A stretch of 64,000 nt of DNA from Plantago major (Eukaryota > Streptophyta > Magnoliopsida > Lamiales > Plantaginaceae). Made by a program: the position numbers and the translations under genes. The notes beneath the pieces were generated by a model that did no database searches, was not told the DNA's origin, and was given only the letters and a program-made list of their open reading frames with translations. Of this stretch, positions 47,701-57,666 are shown one piece after another. Numbering within the stretch: position 1 is the first letter of the stretch; each line of letters begins with the position of its first letter. Where the stretch lies: the NCBI GenBank assembly GCA_026545765.1, contig CM048840.1, positions 49,092,580 through 49,156,579 on the forward strand, written 5' to 3'.

Positions 47701-48222
47701 GATCCTAGCTCAGGATAGCTCCGCTGCACAAACAAAGACGTTGGGAACTATCGGCTATATTGCCCCAGGTATGTACACTTTTACTTGTTAACTCATCTGT
47801 TTAACTGAATCATGAAAATGTAGGAATATCATTCTGTTTTACTTTTATGCTGCACAGAGTATGGGTCAGAGGGAATAGTTTCGACAGCTGGTGATGTTTA
47901 CAGCTTCGGGATTCTGTTGATTGAAGTAGTCACAAGAAGAAGGCCAATTGATGAAATGTTCAGTGACAATCTAAGCCTAAGGCAATGGGTGAGAGCAGCT
48001 TTTCCCAACTCTTTGGCAGAAGTAGTCGATACTAGCCTTGTGCAACAAGGAGATGAGTTGTTCGATAATCGACACAATGTTTGTATATCTTCTGCGATAG
48101 AATTAGCTCTAGACTGCTCCATGGAAGCACCCGGTGAGAGGGTTAACATGATGGAGGCTGCACTTAGGCTTGCCAAGATTAAAGAAACTTTCATGGATAC
48201 CAAGAAAAAACCTGTTTTGTAA
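44792..48222 (+). CDS. LRR receptor-like kinase, subfamily XII type, non-RD
   Basis: Exons 44792-47768 and 47858-48222, an 89-nt GT-AG intron inside the kinase domain; 1113 residues. A signal peptide (about 1-21, ending FSFSQ) is followed by an LRR N-cap with SFCNWIGVTC, more than twenty plant-type LRRs (LxxLxxLxLxxNxLxGxIP), a Cys-pair cap (DLCG, PSCS), one membrane span (about 765-788) and a Ser/Thr kinase. The kinase has GVGGSGAVYRV, VAVKVL, HCDLKPGN and SDFG. Cys replaces the Arg of HRD, so it is non-RD, the hallmark of FLS2/EFR/Xa21 immune receptors. It probably senses a microbial ligand at the plasma membrane; the ligand is unknown. The Met at 44792 is chosen because it starts the signal peptide and lies after a TATA box. 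A polyadenylation-like AATAAA is at 48334. Confidence 0.94.
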
Positions 48223-48860
48223 GATCACTGAAATATGAATTTTGTTGTACACATTATGACCAATGTCTTACCTGTAATGTAAACAGATCGAAAAATAGAT
48301 GTAAATATTATACTCCCTATATATTCGAAATGGCAATAAAACCCTCTCTTTTCTGCCACCACTACAAAAATCTGCTTTAGCAGAAAGACAGACGAACTTT
48401 TTCTTCTCTTTTTTGTTTATTTCTAAACTTTATATTTTATTTCATTTTAATGTTGTTAATTATTTATAACTAGAAATCACGTAACAAGATATGTCTGTTA
48501 CTGTATTCTATTTGTACATTATATTTATTTTCTCATTTTTTTTATTTACAAATATAAATATTTTTTTCCCGTACTGAAATTGTATATTTTCTAAGAAGAT
48601 TCTGCTTCCCATGCACAATGAAAACAGTATGTGTCTCGTTGAATTTTTGTTTAAAGTATTACATTCAAGTGGAATTTAACGGTTACATTAATGTTTTAGA
48701 AAGTTTTATTGGAGAACATCTATATATAATTGAGAAATTGATGACTTTTTTTAACTCTATACCAAACAATCATTATGTTATTTAAACATTCTAATTTCTC
48801 TATGACCTCTAATGTTTGTTCCGGCTAAAACACTGGTAGTACACCTAACACGATGAAAAA
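48223..48860. other. 3' flank of the receptor kinase gene
   Basis: Contains the likely 3' UTR and an AATAAA signal at 48334. The rest is AT-rich with no gene. Confidence 0.5.
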
Positions 48861-48865
48861 CTAAA

Positions 48866-49260
48866 CTATATATCAAATAAACAAGCTGAGTTCTCTATGG
48901 CATCGACAAAATGACCTGCAACAGCAAGACAAGGCATAGGCAAATTGATAGCAGTAATAAGCACCAGACAATCACTCTCTATAATAGTATGCTTCCAGCC
49001 TTTTACTACTGCTAATTGGACTCCATGAAGCACATCCAAGGTTTCGGCAATTTCCAGACAAGCAACACGATCAACTCTACTTCGACGCCAAGCAATAATC
49101 GTCCCAGATCCAGAACTATCTCGACCCACCACACATGTATCAACCACTTGCGAATGAGCAGATTTTGAAGCATCCACACTAACTTTAATATGAGCAGATA
49201 AAGAAGCATCCACATTAACCTTAATATACGGCTACTTTAATTTGGTGGTATCCATTGCTC
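48866..49260 (-). pseudogene. RNase H-like (RVT_3) fragment
   Basis: The minus-strand frame contains VNVDASLSAH, VVGRDSSGSGTIIAWRR, CLEIAETLDVLHGVQLAV and IIESDCLVLITAIN. This is the RNase H-type domain at the C terminus of plant LINE-like proteins or stand-alone RVT_3 genes. The acidic residues (D in VDAS, E in AETL, D in ESDC) are present. A 33-bp tandem duplication has doubled the VxVDASxSAH block. No RT precedes it, so it is a fragment. It lies tail-to-tail with the receptor kinase gene. Confidence 0.75.
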
Positions 49261-49415
49261 AGCCGAATTCTGTGGTCGCGTCACTTTGAAACTTGTTTTT
49301 GCCGCTTTAAACCTGGAAATATACATATGAGCTGAGTCTACCATCTCCAACGGGTCTTGACAAACATCGATAGGCATTGCATCTTATGAAAAGCTAAGAA
49401 AAAAAAATATGAAGA

Positions 49416-49685
49416 TTGTTAACGGATTGTTTTCTCCCAAATCGAGCAAGACTAACTCCGATACCATCCCTTATTCTCGGCTGTCGTGTTCTTTCACGAG
49501 GATTCCATCGGGATTCCGTTGTCCATGGCTTTCGTAGCAACTCTCTACGGGGAACAATCAACTGTCGAATCTATGGTGTTGCTTCTTCTTCTTCTTCGTC
49601 TAAGACGATTCAACACACTTGGTCGGAGTCCATTTCACTCAGAGTCCATTTGGAGACCATTAGCACCAACTTTAATGTACATTAA
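49416..49685 (+). other. Small open frame with transit-peptide-like composition
   Basis: An 89-codon open frame rich in Ser and Arg, with words such as RVLSRGFHRDSVVHGF and YGVASSSSSS, looks like the targeting part of an organelle protein. No downstream mature domain is seen. It could be a gene fragment or chance. I do not recognise it. Confidence 0.3.
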
Positions 49686-50019
49686 GATCTTTCTAGTTAG
49701 ACATTATTAAGCATAACATATATTTTTCATGTATGTCATCATGAGAGAAATTAAGAAGCCTAATCTAAAGCACACAAAGATTCAACAAATTAAGCAAAAA
49801 AATTGGATCAAATGCTTTTTTGGTCCTAAGCGACCAGGGCGTCTACGATCCTAAGAAAGTCTGAAAGTGCTGATACGTTCCTAAATCACCTAAAAACCCC
49901 GAACTGTGTGTTTACTTTTGGTCCTTGCATCATGGGATTCATTAACATGGCGAATTTGACGAACTAGTGATGGTCATAAGTCGCCGAGGGGGGGGGGGGG
50001 GGGGGGAATCCTGCCCAAA

Positions 50020-50434
50020 TTGTCCCTTGGAGGAGTTGGTGGATTTGGAGGCGTTCGGGACTTGGAGGGAATTTCATGGAAGGCATGGCCAGGACGTCGA
50101 TTCAAGATGTGTGCAATGTCGCAAGTAAGTTAATTCATCATCTCCCCTTCCAATTGTTATAGAATTGTTATATAATTTGATAGGTTTCTTTATTTAGTTT
50201 GAGGAATCAGAGTGGCACACTGGATGGGTGGACGATTCGGATGGAGAAATAAGTGGATGTGGGTATTTTTGGTGGATAGATGAAGCAGTGGACCCAAGGA
50301 TTGAAGGGATCATCACTAATGTAGTGAAGAAGAAAGAAAGAAGCAGAGTTCATGAAATGGACAAAATGTTTGGAGTTATGTTAGAGGAGAATGCTCAATT
50401 GAGTGAAAGAATCAAGAAGATGAGAGTGAAATGA
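50020..50434 (+). CDS. Small GRF-type zinc finger protein (transposon-associated, two exons)
   Basis: Exon 1 (to 50124) encodes GISWKAWPGRRFKMCAMSQ. After a 73-nt GT-AG intron, exon 2 (50198-50434) encodes GCGYFWWIDEAVDP and then a basic coiled-coil-like tail (LEENAQLSERIKKMRVK). PGRRF, the Cys in KMC and the GCGYFxWID block are the core of a GRF zinc finger, a DNA/RNA-binding fold common in plant transposon-linked proteins. The first Cys pair of the domain is not visible. An ATG at 49970 is out of frame with exon 1 across a 19-base G run, so either the start is elsewhere or that run has slipped. It lies convergent to the MULE transposase. Confidence 0.6.
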
Positions 50435-50783
50435 ACATGTACACCTCTGTTTTCAAGGATTCTTTGTTTGCTCTATCTGCAAATGTTGTAGTTTGGATGA
50501 TGATGAAGTAGAAATTAGGACAGTATATGTATGTTTGTCCATTGATCAAAATTCATCTGTTTTGAGGATTGTCTTGTAAGAATTGTGATCAATCACCATG
50601 TTACCTTATTGGTTTTCTAATGAAATGAAGATTTTAATTGGTGATATGCCATTTGTTAAGTTTTGTTTATTAAATAAGCATGAAAAAAAGAGAGCATTAA
50701 TTGCTGTTTTATTTAGGCATTCTATAGAAGAGTGCAATAATGGAAATGGTACAGGGGAAACAAAGCATACTGAATGTGGGCTT

Positions 50784-51251
50784 TAGGCCAACAGACTTAA
50801 CCAGTCTCATTGATGAGCTTCTGCACATAGTTAACTGCCTCTTGCAGGAGTGCAAACTCAAACCTCTCACCTTGACATCTGATAGCCAACTGAGCATCCA
50901 TGGTACATAGAGATATCTTGAGGCCACTTCCTTTCCAACATAGCTCCTCAACATTGCCACACAAAATGTGAATATAATTAGACATGCAACAATGTCAGGT
51001 GCCCTCATACGAAGGGGACAATCTCATCATGCGCATTGGCAATCCTTATAACAACAACTAGCTTATGTCTCAAAGTTGGATTGTTGAGATGGTCACCGTA
51101 CTGGTCATCATACATGTTTCAAGATGTAAGTTAGTGTATTTTTAGTTGATCATTAGTACATAAAAAGACAAAAAAAAAAAAAAAAAAGGAGATGTTACCT
51201 GATCCCCGACATCAAGTGGTGATGTAGCCTCTCTTTGATTGCAGCCCCCAT
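50784..51251 (-). other. Unrecognised MULE-associated ORF remnant
   Basis: A possible first exon starts at 51251 (MGAAIKERLHHHLMSGIR) and ends at a GTAACA donor. Further down are DDQYGDHLNNPTLRHKLVVV and, after a frame break, SLCTMDAQLAIRCQGERFEF and LLQEAVNYVQKLINETG. The steady amino-acid texture across frame breaks suggests an old coding region, perhaps a second gene of the MULE. I cannot name a family. Confidence 0.4.
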
Positions 51252-52565
51252 TTCTTGATTGTTTTCTTTGCTTTGTTTTGTTGATGGTTTAGTTTTACCC
51301 TAAAATTATGGTGTATTTATAGGTGAGTTTATGCAGATTAAGAGATGGATCTGGACTTGAAACATCATCAGTATTGAATGAATGACTCTTGGAATGTGCA
51401 AAGACCTTTGACCTTCATGCATTGGCTATGTATTTGTGCTTCTTAAAGCCTCAACTGCCATATTCTTGTAAATAACCAAAAGGAGAAGAATTCTACAATA
51501 ATAATAACAAAAAAATTGAAAAATGGAGATGTAACAGGTCCCTTTTTGTATATCTTGACTGGAACTTTGCAAATGTATTTTTGACATACTTGGGGACATA
51601 TTTGTAGCAAGTGCATGTTTGCATGGAATTCCAGATAACTGCCACCTCCCTCCTACATGTACATGAATATTCCTCCAGATCCACATTGTACTGAGAACCA
51701 TCAAATCCAAGAACCTCATAGTTTGTAGCATCTGATTTCCTAGTAATGCAATCCTTCACCCTGATCATGTTCTTATCAAGGACAACTTTGACTGCAGGAC
51801 ACAACAGGGGCGGATGTGTGTAATAAGAAGGTAGGGCAAAAAAAATTGTTATATTACCCATATTTCCAATTTTTCTGATCTTGCACTACCCTTAAGTTGG
51901 CCTAAACATTTAGTAGGCCCAATATTATGCTCAGCCCATTGCAAGCTCAATTCTCTTAGAAACATATTAGCTACACAGACAAGCGGTGTTCTTCTGAAAC
52001 TGGCACATCTCCTGCACGCATCAGCTATCGGTTTCTTCCGGTGTATGAAAAACTGGACCGGATGTAGAACCGGGCTATGAAATACTGGTTCAATCGGTTC
52101 TGAAATACTGGTTCAATCGGTTCGACTGGTCAAACCGCTTATTGACCGGTATGACGTTTTAGATGTGTTTGTTAATAAATATAATTAATATGGGAGTATG
52201 TAATTAATATTTAACATATTGAACAATCACAACAAATAGTAAAAAGATTAGACTACATATAATCAAACTACAACTAATAAATAAATTGTCTAATATGAAC
52301 TTAATATTGAATTGTAATAATCCGAACTTATATTGAATTATAAAAGAAAAAAATTATAAAATACAAAATCTACCATATTAATTCATGATGGTTCAAATGT
52401 TAGAATTTCAAACATGTAAACTTGTAACTTGTAAAATGACAAATGAATGTTAAAAATATCAAGTAATTGTTCTTTTACTTAGTAGAGGATTGATATCCTT
52501 GAAAAATGTTAAAATATATCCAAGTTTTGGTTATTACTAGTATAAAACAAAATTTTCACACAAAT

Positions 52566-52640
52566 AACTTGTGTCCAAGTGGTAAGTAGCTAAGTTACTT
52601 TATTATAGATCCAGGTTCAATTCCCATTACTTCCATTTTA
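52566..52640 (+). mobile_element. SINE-like tRNA-derived sequence
   Basis: An A-box-like TGTCCAAGTGGTAAG (from 52572) and a B-box-like GGTTCAATTCC (52614-52624) are spaced as in tRNA-derived SINEs. The resemblance to the head of the SINE at 10197 is clear (CAAGTGGTAAG). The tail is short or cut by the element starting at 52646. Target duplications are not visible. Confidence 0.5.
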
Positions 52641-52645
52641 TTCAA

Positions 52646-53197
52646 TAGGGCTGATCATAAAATCCGAAAATCCGATCCGATGTATTCGGATCGGATTACG
52701 GATTATGATATTTTAGATCCGAATATTCGAATTAATTAAAAATAAAATTATTTTTTCCCCTTATTCAGCCAAACAAAATACAAAATACTTAGGATGCTGG
52801 GAAGTTGGATTTTGGCTGTTGGAAATATGCACTTTCTATTTTTACTTCAAAGAATGTAATCGACTAGTCGTTATTTTAGAACATGAACTCCAAACTTTTC
52901 GTATTTGTTGTTTTGGACTTGAAGTAAACTTGTGAACTTTATTTTGTTTATTTTGCATGTGGACCTACTGAACTAGTATTTAATTTGGCTACGAAATGCT
53001 ATTTCAGTTTTTTTTTTAAATTAAAGTTCGGATTATTCGAATTAAATCCGATCCAATCCGAACTTTTTCGGATTAATCCGAAATCCAATCCGATCGTTCG
53101 GATCGGATTTCGGATTAAGTCTTTAGTGGTCCGAAACTTCGGATTGATCCGAACTTCGGATCGGATTGGATCGGATTAATCCGAACGTGCACCCCTA
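52646..53197. mobile_element. Third-level non-autonomous hAT-type element
   Basis: The left end TAGGGCTGATCATAAAATCC and the reverse complement of the right end, TAGGGGTGCACGTTCGGATT, pair imperfectly. The flanks are ttattcaa (52638-52645) and ttatttaa (53198-53205), 7 of 8 matching. The interior is full of TCCGATCCGA/TCGGATCGGA words in both orientations. The end sequence TAGGGGTG is shared with the element at 3411-4075. Confidence 0.85.
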
Positions 53198-53939
53198 TTA
53201 TTTAATATTTATCAAATGAAACACAAAACCGGTTCTCAACCGGTTGGTGGTTTACTGGTCAAACCACCGAATCGCTCGGTTCTCAGCGGTTGGATGTCCA
53301 GGACCAGGCCGGTTATATGCCATAACCGGACCGCAATTCCCCAAAATTCCGATTCACTCGGTCGGACCGGCCGGTCCGGTTTTCCAAACACTGGTTTCTT
53401 CCTTCATCAATTCTGCGAATTTTAGTTTCAGCAATACTAAGGGCTTATTCTTGTACAATTCTCAGCTCTCTCTTAACCTCAATTTTGGTGTTTAGGGTAA
53501 TTTTTTAATTTCAACTCATTTATTCTGTTTTGTAGTGGGTTTATTAATATGAAAGGAGAATGATGAAAATTGAGCAAGAAATGAAGTTGATTTTGGTTTC
53601 TAAGTGTTTCGCTTTTGGAGTAGACTAGAGATTTGTTGCTTTTGAGAATTGCAGTGATGATGATCAAAGGAAATTGCTGGAAATTGAGCTAAGGACTTCT
53701 TTAATATAGTGAACTGATAATTATTTAATTATAATGGTATTGGATTCTTCAGCATATTACATATACCATATTGATTTGTATAATGTAAAGCTTTTACTTT
53801 TTTACTCTTTCTCTTGTCTTTTTTGTTCTTCTAATATGAATAGTTGGACATGAAATATTAGTGTAATACTAATTGCATAGAATAAATTAAAGCTTTACAA
53901 TTGTGACAGTTTACTTGTTTGATAATATAGGTACAATTA

Positions 53940-56463
53940 TATGCATGATGAAAGCTCAAGCAAGAAAGAAAAAGAATGAATCTTTCCAAAAGATAATTAG
54001 CTCTTTCTTTAGAGTAACAGAGCCTGCTACAAGGAATGAGGGACCTTCCCAACCCAATTAACATTCCAAGCAATGACATCCATCCTCAACAACAACAACA
54101 ATTCAAGTTGAAGTCAAAGTAAGTTCACTTGAGCGAGATCCTGCTTTGCGTAAACAAATATGTGACTATCCGGTCAATCAAATGGATTGAATTAGAAAAG
54201 CATATGTTAAAATGGGGCCATACCAACCCATTATTCCTGCATATAAGGGGGTTAAAATTGAAAAATATACTCGTTCCTTTAAAAGTAGGTATTTTAATTA
54301 GTGGACTTGGCTAGAGTACTCCCCTACGACACACAAAGCATATTGCTTTCCATGCTTTCTTTTTGAAAATGCGCCTTACCATAATCCTGCATTTGTCATT
54401 GATGGATTTGAGGCTTGGAATCGAATTGATGGTGATTCGTCTGCATTTAAAGCACATTATGGACTTGCTAACTCGCCACATCAAAAAGCTACAGATTATG
54501 TTACTAACTTGATGAATGTGAAATTTCACATTGATAAAGTATTGAATCCCCATAACCAGAAGAAGTGAAAACAAATCGATTACGGCTTAAGACAACGATT
54601 GAGGGTGTTCATTGGCTTTCTTTGCAAGAATGTGCACTTAGAGGGCATGATGAATCCGAGTCTTCATCAGATAGGGGAAATCTTATTGAAATGATTAAAT
54701 TTATGCGAAAGTTGAATGTCGATATTGATGATGTCGTGTTGGAGAAAGCTCCTAAGAATGCAAAGTATACCTCACCTAATGTTCAAAAAGAAGTTCTGCA
54801 TATTATGTCTGATATGGTCAAAGGTAAAGTCCATGAAGAAATTGAGGATGCAAAGTTTTCCATTTTAGTTGAAGAAGCCAAAGATGCTTCTGATAAAGAG
54901 CAAATGGCTATTATCATTAGATTTGTGGATGCTGATGGTTTTATCCAAGAAAGATTTTTTGATATTGTCCATGTTAAAGATACAATTGATGTAACACTCA
55001 AGAGTAGTATATGTGATGCGCTTGCTAGATTCAACTTACATGTACAAGACATACATTGTTATGGATATGATGGTGCAAGTAATATGCGTGGCTCGTGGAA
55101 TGGATTGCAAGTCCTTTTTCTTAGATATTCTCCCCATGCTTATTATGTCCATTGTTTTGCACATAGGCTGGAATTAGCATTGGTTGCTGCTGCTGAAAAT
55201 GAGGTGTCTATATGGGAATTCTTCTAAAAAAATGACTTCCATTGTCAATTTAATTAGAGCTTCTCCTAAACGTCTTGTTGAGTTTCAATCTACCCAAAAG
55301 ATCGAGGTTAAACGAATGATTGAATCTGGTGAACTTGATACTGGTAGAGGTGCCAATCAAATTGGTAATTTACAAAAGGCTGGAAAGACTAGTTGGAGTT
55401 CTCATTATTACTCAATTTGCAGTGTAGTTGATATGTATGGTTATGTGACTGTTGTGTTGGAGAAAATAATGTGTGAAGGGGCCACTAGCTCCATTCGAGG
55501 TGAAGCAGCAGGTAACTTGAAAGCCATGAGGTCATTTGACTTTATATTCATTTTGCATTTGATGGAGAAAATCATGGGAGTTACATATTTTCTACGTCAA
55601 GCATTAAAAGGTGATTCGTTGTACATATTAAATGCAATTACTTGTGTTTCAACTACTAAAGATTTGCTTCAACAGTTGAGAGAACATGGGTTTGATTGTC
55701 TCTTTGAATATGTCAAATTATTTTGTGAGAAGCATGATGTTGAGATTCCTAATACGGATGATTCTTACAAATTCAGCACGAGGCGGGTTGATTCAATCAC
55801 GAATGAACACCATTATCGATTTGATATATTTTATGCTGCAATTGATTTTCAAGTGGAAGAGATCAACAATAGATTCAATGATTATGCATTGGAGATTCTC
55901 ATGCTTAGCGCTGCTTTGGAACCAATAAACAACTTTGAAAAGTTTGACATTGATCACATTTGTAGTCTTGCTGAAAAATTCTATACTACTGATTTCACTG
56001 AAATGGAATTCATGCAGTTACGAATTCAATTAGAGCATTATGAGCTTGATGTTAGTCACCATGAGAGCTTTCAGGATCTGTCAACACTTTCTAAGTTATG
56101 TAGAAGACTATTTGAGATGCACAAATCCACACATTACAACTTAATTGACAGGTTAAATATGCATTTTAATTTCCCTCTTTATCTTCTATTTCATGTAGTT
56201 TATGTGTGTTGATTATTCATCATAAAATTTATTTACAAGTTTATGCGATTAGTTCTATCTCTTCTAGTATCTACTACAACAACGGAGTGTGCATTTTCGG
56301 CCATGAAAGTTGTCAAAACAGTTTTACGTAATAAGATGGACAATGAGTATTTGGCGGATTCCATGGCCATATATGTTGAATGTGAGCTAGCTCAAGGCAT
56401 TGACTGTGATTTGATAATTGATGAGTTCAACAAGGCAAAGCACCGTAGAGTTCAACTTCAGTA
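53940..56463 (+). pseudogene. hAT transposase of the TTF-zinc-finger/ZMYM-like type, broken
   Basis: The N-terminal part (about 54150-54560) has the TTF-type zinc finger words SPTTHKAYCFPCFLFEN and FEAWNRI. The frame at 54565-55227 holds the DUF4371 region with EVLHIMSDMV, GYDGASNM and YVHCFAHRLELALV, including the catalytic-core Asp of GYDGAS. The frame at 55215-56155 continues through KAGKTSWSSHY and the long helical region. After a probable intron, 56258-56463 gives the C-terminal hAT dimerisation domain (TTTECAFSAMKVVKTVLR). Stops near 54056, 54180 and 54298 and a frameshift near 55227 make it inactive, but the lesions are few. Confidence 0.88.
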
Positions 56464-57666
56464 ATTTCTTCCATATTTTGAGATAGTGATATGCTGACCA
56501 ACACAGACTTTAGGTATGGTCCTTTGAATTGATATTTTTCTTTTAAAATCCTTTTGAGATTTAGTGAATATTAGGATGCGTTATGCTCATTTAATTATGT
56601 GTAGATGTGTAGTCTTTTGATAATATGCCCTCTTTCTTAATTTTGAAAAAAATAATATACAAGTCGACTCGCGCCCTAGGTGACTTAGAATCATGGCTCC
56701 GCCCCTGGGGCACAAATATCCTTTCCACTTGTTCTCAGCAAAATCCATATTCTGTTGCAATCTTTTGATAAGAGCCTCCCTTATCCACACAAGCATGGCC
56801 AGAATGGGCTTGTACCTGGCCCTTAGAATCATTTTGATAAATGATTCACAGTTGTTGTTAATAGTTTGATCACACTTAAGATAGGTATCAAACTCACTCT
56901 TACTCCACTACTCAACAGGCTTGCTTTCTAACCAATCATATGTTTTTTCAACAAGTGCTTTTATATTCTCCATTGTTGTCTTGAACTGACCTTGAGTGGT
57001 AGCATTTGATACCTTGAACATGGTATTTTTCAAAGCATCACCCCTATGTCCAACACTCTAGAAATTCTTCAATAAGTGTCTAACACAAATCTATGTTTTG
57101 CACCAGGGAAAACATCAACAACTCCCTCAATTAAGACTTTTTTGCTTGTCAGACATCACATTAAACCTCTCTGGTTCAATTATATTCAAGTCATGCTTCA
57201 ATAATCCTAAAAACCATGTCCATGTTTCTCCTGTCTCATTAGAAACCACTGCATAAGCTATGAGATATGGTTTGTTGTTTGGATCAACACCAACCGTTGT
57301 GAGTAAAACTCCCTCACGAGGACCCTTGAGATCACATCCATCAAGCCCAATCAATGGCCTACAACCAATAAGAAATTCCTCTTTGAGAGCTCCAAAACAC
57401 ACATAGAATGACTGAAACCGGTTTGTCTCTCTGTCCACATGACTGTTGAACGTTCATTTCTCCTTCTCAACTCTTCAGTATAATCCCATATTTTTCCATG
57501 TTGAGAATCTAGATGTCCCTCTAAGATCTCAAGAGCCTTCCTCCTTGTTCTATAAGTCTGGTGTCTACTAATATCAATTCCTATATCATCTTTCACCTCA
57601 AGTGCAAATCCCTTCAAATTTCTATTTGGATGTGCTTTGAACTTGCTAAGAAACCTTCTTGTCAAC

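Larger units (their letters stand above)
52039..53393. mobile_element. Non-autonomous hAT-type element nested in the hAT
   Basis: The left end CGGTGTATGAAAAACTGGAC and the reverse complement of the right end, CAGTGTTTGGAAAACCGGAC, form an inverted pair. It is flanked by a perfect 8-bp duplication, GTTTCTTC (52031-52038 and 53394-53401). Both sub-terminal regions are crowded with ACCGGT, CCGGTT and CGGTCC words. It contains a SINE-like head and a further hAT-type element. Confidence 0.9.
51805..56707 (+). mobile_element. hAT transposon inserted in the MULE transposase gene
   Basis: The left end is CAGGGGCGGA and the right end TCCGCCCCTG-like (GCTCCGCCCCTG), an inverted pair. The flanks are ggacacaa (51797-51804) and gggcacaa (56708-56715), an 8-bp target duplication with one mismatch. 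Removing the element and one duplication rejoins the MULE reading frame. It carries a broken transposase and holds nested elements at 52039-53393. Confidence 0.92.
49800..57666 (-). mobile_element. MULE transposon, interrupted
   Basis: The MULE transposase remnant (minus strand) occupies 57666-56708 and continues at 51804-51430 after a 4.9-kb hAT insertion. Two accessory open regions, a GRF-finger ORF and an unrecognised ORF, lie between it and the left limit, which I place near 49800 where the sequence becomes ordinary. The start of the transposase is cut off at 57667 by the LTR of a Gypsy-type element, so the rest should lie beyond the window. Terminal inverted repeats were not identified. 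Confidence 0.75.
51430..57666 (-). pseudogene. MULE (MuDR-type) transposase, split by a hAT
   Basis: Reading down the minus strand: a helical N-terminal region (FALEVKDDIGIDIS, then LEILEGHLDSQHGKIWDYT), the DDE core with LIGLDGCDLKGP (first Asp) and YAVVSNETGETWTWFL, then NVMSDKQKSL (second Asp), and the downstream block ENKWKGYLCP ending at 56716. The frame resumes after the hAT at 51804 with AVKVVLDKNMIRVKDC and the SWIM zinc finger (CTCR, then after a frame break WQLSGIPCKHALA). Stops and frameshifts occur near 57430, 57125 and 51650. It is dead. The N terminus is cut by the LTR at 57667. Confidence 0.9.

Noticed and set aside
48310-48330. Another Stowaway end (CTCCCTATATATTC)
   Set aside because: Only eight bases resemble the MITE terminus and no partner end is found.
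52566-52640. A tRNA gene
   Set aside because: A and B boxes are present but the sequence cannot form the arms of a full cloverleaf; a SINE head is the better reading.
54783-55052. 89-codon minus-strand frame inside the hAT
   Set aside because: Antisense of the hAT transposase, which has clear domain words on the plus strand.
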